Positions 35,967-43,464 of a DNA stretch of 64,000 nt are shown one piece after another. The notes under the pieces were generated by a model, which made no database searches, was not told the origin of the DNA, and saw only the letters and a list, made by a program, of their open reading frames with translations. The first letter of the stretch is position 1. Every line of letters starts with the position of its first letter. The position numbers were made by a program, and so were the translations under genes. This DNA is from CAZPHI01 sp964586425 (lineage in GTDB: Bacteria > Bacillota > Clostridia > Lachnospirales > Lachnospiraceae): contig CAZPHI010000004.1 of NCBI GenBank assembly GCA_964586425.1, positions 14,553 to 78,552 of the forward strand. The letters are read 5' to 3'.

Positions 35967-36563
35967 ATGGATCTTTACGGAAGTCAGATTAATAGATTAA
36001 TAGAAGAACTTGGAAGATTACCAGGCGTTGGAGCTAAATCAGCACAACGTCTGGCATTTCACATTATTAATATGCCATCAGAGGATGTTAGTCGTCTTGC
36101 AGATGCAATTGTGGATGCAAAATCAAAGGTTCGCTATTGCAAGGAATGCTATACTCTTACAGATGATGAGCTATGCCCGATTTGCAAGAATGCAAAGAGA
36201 AATCATAGAGTGATTATGGTAGTTGAGACTCCAAGAGATATGGCGGCATATGAGAAAACACAGAAGTATGAAGGCGTATATCACGTACTTCATGGGGCGA
36301 TATCACCAATGCTAGGAATTGGGCCTAACGATATAAAGCTGAAAGAATTAATGCTTAGACTTCAGCAGGATGTCGATGAAGTGATTATCGCAACAAATTC
36401 AAGCCTCGAAGGGGAGACAACGGCGATGTATATTAGTAAACTTGTCAAACCAACAGGCATTAAGGTTACAAGAATAGCAAGTGGAGTTCCAGTCGGAGGC
36501 GATTTGGAATATATTGATGAAGTTACACTTCTTCGTGCACTTGATGGTAGAACAGAACTTTAA
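35967..36563 (+). CDS. recR: Recombination mediator RecR
   Basis: 198 residues, full length. Helix-hairpin-helix at the N-terminus (LGRLPGVGAKSAQRLAFH), C4 zinc finger CKECYTLTDDELCPIC, TOPRIM domain starting VMVVETPRDMAAYEKT, and the C-terminal GVPVGGDLEYIDEVTLLRAL. It acts with RecF and RecO to load RecA on gapped DNA. The SMC-complex operon begins 25 bp downstream, in the same direction. Confidence 0.97.
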   Translation: MDLYGSQINRLIEELGRLPGVGAKSAQRLAFHIINMPSEDVSRLADAIVDAKSKVRYCKECYTLTDDELCPICKNAKRNHRVIMVVETPRDMAAYEKTQKYEGVYHVLHGAISPMLGIGPNDIKLKELMLRLQQDVDEVIIATNSSLEGETTAMYISKLVKPTGIKVTRIASGVPVGGDLEYIDEVTLLRALDGRTEL

Positions 36564-36588
36564 AAATATGTAAGATAAGGACGCAGAT

Positions 36589-38121
36589 ATGGCTACAGAA
36601 CACATTTTCCTGAATGATATTATATCCGATCACAGAGAAAGAATGCTGAATATAAAGAAGTATTATCCATTCTTTAAATTATGCGATATATCTTTCTCTC
36701 AGTTTAAGGACGGCAAATATCAGGTTTTAGATATGGGATATATTGTTATGGCCATTTTGCGCTTTTTTATTGAGGAGAATAATTTTAAAGAAAAAGACGT
36801 TACGTATGTTGAGTTTGTAGCATTTGTATCACAATGTGTAAGACGTGATTTTGCGATGGAACTTACTGCGGATGAATATAAGGAAATTGCCGATTTTGTC
36901 TTTGACAAGATTAAGAATGATGGCAGGCCTTTTGATTTTGAATATTTTGATCCTGTTGATAGAAAGAAACGAATTTCAAGAATGAAGGTTATTGAGAGCA
37001 GGATTATTGATAATACAGTTTGGTATTCGATTAGTGCGGATGCTATAGAGTTCTATTTAGATACCAAAGAGATTAAGGATGAAAGTCGTATTAGTGTACA
37101 GCAGCTTCTCTTGGAGAAGATGATAAATGCTCAGGATTTTGGTGGTGGAACTCAGGTTATTGCTAGAATAAACGAAGAAGTAAATCGTCTTTTGCAAAAG
37201 AAAAATGAAGTGCTGAATATCCTATCTGCAGATGTATATGCTGGAATGGATGCCTACGACGAATTTGTTGATACGGGTATGCGTTGGTTTGATGATGAGG
37301 AAAAACTATTTGTTAAGAATATGGAGTTGATTGAGGCTGCAAGAAAAAGAGCAGAGGAAAATCAATCTGTTGCACCAAGAACGCAGGCAATTACACAGAT
37401 ATATGAACTTGAAAATCAACTAAAAATTGCTATTAATAAACATAGCGAATTGCTTAGAGCATGCACGGATATGCAAAAGATGACGGATGATATTGTACGC
37501 AGGGCGAAGTTAAGCAGATTCAGAAGTCATCTGGATTTTGCAGGTGCGCTTAAGGATATGATCGAAACAGATAATGCAGATTTCATGAGCATGATAATCG
37601 CACCATTATTAAAACCTCATGCAACAAAAACATTTTACCTTAAAAATATTGATGAATGCCTCAATGTTAAGAGTGGAAGGTATGAAAAGGCGGAAAAGAT
37701 AAGTCGTGAACCACAGAAGGATATTGTGTTTGATGATGAGATAGAAGAAGAGAGAATCGAACATAACTATTGCTTCTTTATGGGATGTATAGTTGAGATG
37801 TTGAAGAGTCAGAATACATTCACATTAAGAGATTTGAATGAGTATCTTAGCGAAAGATATTCGGAACGCATTCTTGCTAATGGTGATTATTATTCATTTA
37901 TGATTCATCTGTGTCAGAAGAAAGAGTATCATCTTGGTGAGGGCGGACGCTTTACAGAGAGCTTCTTAGATGCAATTCTTGCCAAAGAATATGCAAAGGG
38001 TGAGAGTATTGAGTTCTCAATTGAGCTTGCTCAGGGTCAGGAAGAGGATATGATTGAAATTGGCAATATATGCAGGATGACGAATATAACATTCACAAGA
38101 ACTGATAATAAAGAGGAATAA
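36589..38121 (+). CDS. JetA/MksF-like kleisin subunit of an SMC complex
   Basis: 510 residues, soluble. The first ~190 residues look like winged-helix modules (YVEFVAFVSQCVRRDFAMELTADEYKEIADFVFDKI), the middle is helical/coiled coil (ARKRAEENQSVAPRTQAITQIYELENQLKIA), and the end is a further winged-helix-like part (NTFTLRDLNEYLSERYS). That is the layout of the kleisin JetA/MksF. From memory, databases place Lachnospiraceae members in a DUF5716 family. Identification rests mainly on order and size: it is followed by a 241-residue KITE-like protein and a 1513-residue SMC ATPase. The ribosome binding site is not strong. It is 25 bp from recR, so it may be part of that operon. Confidence 0.78.
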   Translation: MATEHIFLNDIISDHRERMLNIKKYYPFFKLCDISFSQFKDGKYQVLDMGYIVMAILRFFIEENNFKEKDVTYVEFVAFVSQCVRRDFAMELTADEYKEIADFVFDKIKNDGRPFDFEYFDPVDRKKRISRMKVIESRIIDNTVWYSISADAIEFYLDTKEIKDESRISVQQLLLEKMINAQDFGGGTQVIARINEEVNRLLQKKNEVLNILSADVYAGMDAYDEFVDTGMRWFDDEEKLFVKNMELIEAARKRAEENQSVAPRTQAITQIYELENQLKIAINKHSELLRACTDMQKMTDDIVRRAKLSRFRSHLDFAGALKDMIETDNADFMSMIIAPLLKPHATKTFYLKNIDECLNVKSGRYEKAEKISREPQKDIVFDDEIEEERIEHNYCFFMGCIVEMLKSQNTFTLRDLNEYLSERYSERILANGDYYSFMIHLCQKKEYHLGEGGRFTESFLDAILAKEYAKGESIEFSIELAQGQEEDMIEIGNICRMTNITFTRTDNKEE

Positions 38122-38134
38122 GGAGGAGCGAAAG

Positions 38135-38860
38135 ATGGAGACGAAGAATCTAGAGAAGGCAATGGAGATAGTAGCCAGTTTAATAGCATGTGAACCAATA
38201 TCTGAAAAAGGCTCCAACAGCGCTTATTATCAGGACTACAGTTATAATTCAGAAGTGAATGAGATAGTACAAACAGCGCTTAAGAAGATGAATCTTGCGG
38301 TTTATGAATACAACAATTCATTGTTTGTATGTGCCCTAGAGAATAATAAGGTCTTTGGTTATTCGAATGAGGAATTAAAGAAGGCTATTGGTGTAAGATT
38401 AAATAAAGAATTGTACCTGTGTTATTTTATTATATACAACACAATTATGGAGTTTTACAGTGATTCAGCCAGCTATACATATGCTGAATTTACAAGGGTT
38501 GAGGACGTAATGAATAATGTTGATGCGTCTATTTCGGGTATTGTAGATAAGTCAGCAGGTGTAATTTTAGATGAGATAGAAGAAAACAGCTTTAAGCAGA
38601 TTGCAATGTCATGGGATGAACTGCCGGCAATTAGTGATGATGAGAATTCAGGGGTTAGAGCAGCGCGTAATTCAAAGTCGGGTTATGTAAAGATGGTATT
38701 CAACTTTCTAGTGCAGCAGGAATTATTTGTTGAATCACAGGCAAGGTTTTATCCGACAGATAGATTTAAAGCTTTGATTGAGAATTATTATGATGGATTT
38801 GGAGCAAGACTTGCACAGATATTAAACAGTAAGGAGGACGCTGATAATGCCACAGATTAA
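38135..38860 (+). CDS. JetB/MksE-like KITE subunit
   Basis: 241 residues, soluble and helical. N-terminal EKAMEIVASLIACEPISEKGSN, a middle helix-rich part and a final SGYVKMVFNFLVQQELFVESQARFYPTDRFKALIENYY that reads as a winged helix. MksE/JetB are small winged-helix (KITE) proteins that bind the kleisin. From memory, a family called DUF6063 covers similar proteins. A AGGAGGAG site precedes it. It overlaps the SMC gene by 14 bp, a sign of coupled translation. Confidence 0.72.
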   Translation: METKNLEKAMEIVASLIACEPISEKGSNSAYYQDYSYNSEVNEIVQTALKKMNLAVYEYNNSLFVCALENNKVFGYSNEELKKAIGVRLNKELYLCYFIIYNTIMEFYSDSASYTYAEFTRVEDVMNNVDASISGIVDKSAGVILDEIEENSFKQIAMSWDELPAISDDENSGVRAARNSKSGYVKMVFNFLVQQELFVESQARFYPTDRFKALIENYYDGFGARLAQILNSKEDADNATD

Positions 38861-41800
38861 CAGAATTCGAGTTAATAATGTTAAATACAACTTTGGAAAC
38901 CAGATGTATGATGATTTTGTTATGAGAATGTCTGGAAAGAATACGATATACGACCTGGCGAATGGTGGTGGTAAGAGTCTTCTTATGCTTCTGGTATTAC
39001 AGAATCTGATTCCGAATTGTACACTTGATGATAAACAGCCAATTGAAAAGCTTTTTCGTGGCAATACAGGGAATACAGCAATTCATTCTATGATAGAGTG
39101 GAAGCTCGATTCATGCTATGTAAAAGATGGATTTAAATATATGACAACAGGATTCTGTGCCAGAAAAGGCCGTGGTACTAATGATGATGAGGCAAGAGAT
39201 GACGCAGCAGATATTCAGGCATCAGATGCACAAAGCAATGTTAATGCGAGTGTAGAGTATTTTAATTACTGCATATTCTATCGCCAGTTTGGGGACAACG
39301 ACCTTAAGAATCTTCCGTTATCAGATGGCAACGAGAGGATTACATATAATGGTTTAAAGACATATCTAAGAGATCTAGAGAAGAATGATTTTGGCGTAAA
39401 GGTTAAGATATTCGACAGAAAAGGTGATTATCAGAACTATATCAGCCAGTTTGGATTATTTGAGAGTCAATGGGAAATTGTAAGAGGAATTAATAAGACT
39501 GAAGGTCATGTAAGAACATACTTTGAGTCTAATTACAGAACCAGCCGCAAGGTAGTTGAAGATTTACTTATAGAGGAGATAATTCAGAAGTCATATAACA
39601 ACAAATTAGGTGTTGAGAATGATGAAGGTGAGATGGCACAGACTCTTATCGACATCAAAGACAAGCTTTTAGAATTATCCAAAAAACACGGAGAGATGAG
39701 TAATTTCGACAGCCAAGTTGAGGCTATAAGTGAATTCGCAGTTAAGGCTTCAGATTTTAAAAGCATTTATCAAAGAAAAGATGAACTTAAAAAGCATCTT
39801 CTAGCAATCTACCAGCAGTGTTATACGGCGTCTTCAAAGCTGGATACCTATAGTAATGTTCTTAACGACCGCAGCGAAGCGTATATCCAGAAGATTAATT
39901 ATGAACAGCAGCAGATTCTTATTGCGAAGGTTATGGAAGAGGAACGTTCACTTAAGATGATTAAGGCGCAGGTTGGTGAAACACAGGCCAAGAAACAACA
40001 GTTTGTAGAGTCTAATAAAAAGCTTTATGAAGAGTTAAAATTAAAAGAAGCGGCTAATGATTACAGTGATTACGAGGAATATAGCAAAAAGAGTCAGGAA
40101 ATAAAGGCTTACATTGATAACCGACTTAAAAGTAAGGATGATATTCTTAATGAGCTTAGGGAGCTGGCAGAACAAAAATATCAATTTGATAAAGTCGAAC
40201 AGGATGTTATCAATATAAAATTAAGTGATTTGGAAGAAAAACTTAATATATTAAAATCAGAGGAACAGGAATTATCAAATCAGGAAAGAGAAAATGACCG
40301 TAAGGTATACTCTATTGGAGATGCAATTGATAAGTTAAAATCAGATATTGAGAATAAGGAATCACAGCTTGCGCAGATGCAGAGCAGTGGTCTTGTTCTG
40401 GTGGCTGATGATGCAGGTGAGAAGCTTGCAGAAACAAAGGCAAAGCTTGATGATGTAAAGAATAATATAGAATCAATAAAAGAGAGCTGTAGTAAGAGTG
40501 ATTCACAGGTTATTGAATATAATAAAATTGTTAATAGATTAGAAGCATTGATTAGTGTGATTGATGGGGATATTGAAGGACTGAGTCAGACAGAAGAGAA
40601 GCAGAATGCTATAAAAGAAAAAATAGATTCCATGTCTAAGATATATGATGAATATAATCCTGCTAAGCTTCTGGATATAATTGCTAATGGCTATAAGAGC
40701 AGCCTGCTGGATGTTAATCAGCTTGGAAGTGAATTAGAAGCATTAACAGCTTATGTTGAAAGATTGAAGCGTGGTGAGTATCAGTGTGATGGAAAGCAGT
40801 ATAATCAGATAGATGATTATCTTAGAAATCATTATGGACAGGATGTAATGACGGGTAATGAGTTTATGGCAACATTGAATGTCAATCAGAGAAGAGATGT
40901 TGCAAAACGTATGCCTGGAATAGAGTATGGATTTGTAATAAAAGGTGATTTTGATAGGATTAAAGCGGATACACGCCTTTCTAATATTCAGGGAAGTTCA
41001 TATATTGTACCTGTAATTAGTGAGAATATAGTGTATGACACGAAACTTGAAATTAATTCAGATATGGTTGTGCTTGCCACAAAGAATCAGGATTTTCTGC
41101 ATGATGATGCCAGACTGGAAGCTGAATTACGTTCATCAACAGAAGAACTTGAGAATCTGTCTAGCAGATATAACAAACTTAAGGATAGAAATAATCTGTT
41201 GTGGGAGGATTACACATATGTCCTTTCGTATTGCAATATGATTGAGGGAGATGGAACTGATTCGTCACTAATTCAGCTTGAAAAACAAAAAAGCCAGAAG
41301 AGTGCTGCTCAGACAGAGTATGCAAAAGCCAAGGACAGGCTTGCGCAGGCAGAGAAGAATAGTGAGAAGCTTAAGGCTGACCTTTGGAAAGAGCAGGAAA
41401 TAAAGGATGAATTATTGGCTGATTGTACTCAATTAGAGAAAATAATTGAATTGAAATCAGATATTGATAATGCTTATGTTACATTAAAACAGAGTCAGGA
41501 ATCAAAGAAGCTTGCGGCTAATGAATTAGAAAGTGCAAGAGTAAAGCTTGATGAGTTGAAAATCAACATAAATAGTTTGAGATTAGAGATAGAAAACTTT
41601 AATTCTAAAAAAGATGTAATAAATAATGAATGGCAGCAAGTGTATAGCAGATACTATGAAGGTAAAGTGACAGATGGTATGTCTACAAATTCATCTATAA
41701 ATAAAACAATGGATAATGATGAGGTTAGTAGAACATATGTAGAGAGCCGCTTTATGGGTTTGAAAGATATTATTGAAAAGGAAGTATCAGATGTAAGTGA

Positions 41801-43388
41801 TAAGGAAACCCTGCTTGATAATTACAAACGTTCAATGGATAAGGCTGTGAAAGCATTAGAATATAAGGGTTACACACTTGAGACTATTGAAGCACTGTAT
41901 TCTTCTCATGAGATATATGCATGTAAGCCGGAAGTACTTATAGCTATAAAGGATAAGATAAAAAGTTTTGAGCATAAACTCGATGAGATAGAGAATGAGT
42001 TTGAAGCGCAAAGTGCATTGATGAATAGAATTGAAGGTAGTGTAGAACACGGTATTCGACAGATTGAAGAAAGATATGGGGACTATAAAGCATTTGCCTG
42101 TGACAACGAGACTGAATATGTAAGAGAACATAGTGGTCTTGTTGAACAGTTGAAGAAGGAATCAAAAGACATTGCTGCGCATATGAAGAAATGTGATAGA
42201 AGTGCCCAGGAGGTTGTGATTATGCTCAAAGATCTGGAGCGAATAATCACAAATGCTGGAATTGATAATATTATAAGTACAGGAGAAGCAGGTAATAATT
42301 CACAGTTGGATTCGAATGATATAGATAGATTCGATCTTGACGAGATTATGGGGCAGCTTAAGAATCTTCGATATGAAGAAGTACTTAAGGAATTTGACAA
42401 ACTTGTAAAGCAGGAGAATAAGCGTAAGGATGAGTTCCTTAAGTTCAGAGCAACGCTTGCGGATAAGCTGACAGCACTCAATGGAGGACAGCTTGCAACT
42501 GAGATTTTACGAAGTGTGGTCGCTCCGGATAATGTGGAGGAAACAAATAACTTAATTAAATCACTTAATGAAACTAATGATTTGATTATTCTTGAAAGAG
42601 ATAGAATCGCTAAGAATATTGAGAATATGGAGAAGATTAAGGACAGCTTTGAAAATCGATGCATTCAGACATGCAGCAACATAAAAAGTGAGCTGGACAG
42701 ATTGCCAAAATTGTCAACGATCACTATGGATGAGCAGGTGATTTCGATAATTGGACTGCACATACCATATGTAAAGGAAGAGTTCTTCAAGGAAAGAATG
42801 TCATCATATATTAATGAGACGGTGACTGGGGCAGAGAGCTTCAAAAACCCAGAAGAGAGACTTAGATTTATTCGTAACAGGCTGGCTTGGAAGCGTCTCT
42901 TTGGTGTAATAGTAACAGATATGAATGCGGTTAAGATAAATCTTTATAAAAGGGAAAGAATTATTGACCAATCGCGTTATCTTCCATATGAGGAAGCTGT
43001 TGGTAGTACTGGTCAGTCTCAGGGTATATATATTCAGTTCCTTATAGCAATTATCAATTATATATCAAGTATTAATGCTGATATAGTTGAAACATCTGGA
43101 ATTGGAAAGACAATATTCATTGATAACCCATTTGGCGCAGCTAAAGATATATATATATGGGAACCAATATTCAAATTGTTAAAAACAAATCATGTACAGC
43201 TGATTGTTCCAGCGCGTGGTGCAACACCAGCAATTACTGGAAGATTTGATGTGAATTACATTCTTGGACAGAAGATGGTTGATGGAAGACAACAGACAGT
43301 TGTGGTCGATTATCATAGTCAGATTAAGAATGAAGAAATGGAATATACAAGGCTAGATTTCGAACAGGCAAAACTTGATTTATTTTGA
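38847..43388 (+). CDS. JetC/MksB-like SMC ATPase
   Basis: 1513 residues. N-terminal head: NRIRVNNVKYNFGNQM and Walker A LANGGGKS (37-44; the usual first Gly is replaced). Two very long Lys/Glu/Leu-rich coiled coils (about 330-600 and 780-1270) flank a non-coiled hinge-like region at about 600-760. C-terminal head: signature-like STGQSQGIYIQFL (about 1386), Walker B FIDNPFGAA (about 1420) and an H-loop-like LIVPARGATP. The fold is SMC/MukB/JetC. It would form a ring with the two upstream proteins and extrude or clamp DNA in an ATP-dependent way. No JetD nuclease gene is next to it. AAGGAGGACG precedes the start. Confidence 0.85.
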   Translation: MPQINRIRVNNVKYNFGNQMYDDFVMRMSGKNTIYDLANGGGKSLLMLLVLQNLIPNCTLDDKQPIEKLFRGNTGNTAIHSMIEWKLDSCYVKDGFKYMTTGFCARKGRGTNDDEARDDAADIQASDAQSNVNASVEYFNYCIFYRQFGDNDLKNLPLSDGNERITYNGLKTYLRDLEKNDFGVKVKIFDRKGDYQNYISQFGLFESQWEIVRGINKTEGHVRTYFESNYRTSRKVVEDLLIEEIIQKSYNNKLGVENDEGEMAQTLIDIKDKLLELSKKHGEMSNFDSQVEAISEFAVKASDFKSIYQRKDELKKHLLAIYQQCYTASSKLDTYSNVLNDRSEAYIQKINYEQQQILIAKVMEEERSLKMIKAQVGETQAKKQQFVESNKKLYEELKLKEAANDYSDYEEYSKKSQEIKAYIDNRLKSKDDILNELRELAEQKYQFDKVEQDVINIKLSDLEEKLNILKSEEQELSNQERENDRKVYSIGDAIDKLKSDIENKESQLAQMQSSGLVLVADDAGEKLAETKAKLDDVKNNIESIKESCSKSDSQVIEYNKIVNRLEALISVIDGDIEGLSQTEEKQNAIKEKIDSMSKIYDEYNPAKLLDIIANGYKSSLLDVNQLGSELEALTAYVERLKRGEYQCDGKQYNQIDDYLRNHYGQDVMTGNEFMATLNVNQRRDVAKRMPGIEYGFVIKGDFDRIKADTRLSNIQGSSYIVPVISENIVYDTKLEINSDMVVLATKNQDFLHDDARLEAELRSSTEELENLSSRYNKLKDRNNLLWEDYTYVLSYCNMIEGDGTDSSLIQLEKQKSQKSAAQTEYAKAKDRLAQAEKNSEKLKADLWKEQEIKDELLADCTQLEKIIELKSDIDNAYVTLKQSQESKKLAANELESARVKLDELKININSLRLEIENFNSKKDVINNEWQQVYSRYYEGKVTDGMSTNSSINKTMDNDEVSRTYVESRFMGLKDIIEKEVSDVSDKETLLDNYKRSMDKAVKALEYKGYTLETIEALYSSHEIYACKPEVLIAIKDKIKSFEHKLDEIENEFEAQSALMNRIEGSVEHGIRQIEERYGDYKAFACDNETEYVREHSGLVEQLKKESKDIAAHMKKCDRSAQEVVIMLKDLERIITNAGIDNIISTGEAGNNSQLDSNDIDRFDLDEIMGQLKNLRYEEVLKEFDKLVKQENKRKDEFLKFRATLADKLTALNGGQLATEILRSVVAPDNVEETNNLIKSLNETNDLIILERDRIAKNIENMEKIKDSFENRCIQTCSNIKSELDRLPKLSTITMDEQVISIIGLHIPYVKEEFFKERMSSYINETVTGAESFKNPEERLRFIRNRLAWKRLFGVIVTDMNAVKINLYKRERIIDQSRYLPYEEAVGSTGQSQGIYIQFLIAIINYISSINADIVETSGIGKTIFIDNPFGAAKDIYIWEPIFKLLKTNHVQLIVPARGATPAITGRFDVNYILGQKMVDGRQQTVVVDYHSQIKNEEMEYTRLDFEQAKLDLF

Positions 43389-43464
43389 CAATTATAGGTC
43401 TCTGTGATAGACTTGAGACATATATGACAAAATGGCAGTTACTATATGCAAAGGTGGCGTTAAA

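Noticed and set aside
42083..42664. 193-codon minus-strand frame inside the SMC gene, and similar long antisense frames such as 26261-26560 and 54949-55353
   Set aside because: They lie wholly inside clear genes, have no ribosome binding site and read as low-complexity Ser/Leu/Ile or His/Pro sequence, as expected of shadows.
43432..43464. ATG at 43432 as the start of the TPR/acidic protein
   Set aside because: No ribosome binding site precedes it, whereas the GTG at 43465 has AGGTGG at good distance and gives a natural N-terminus.
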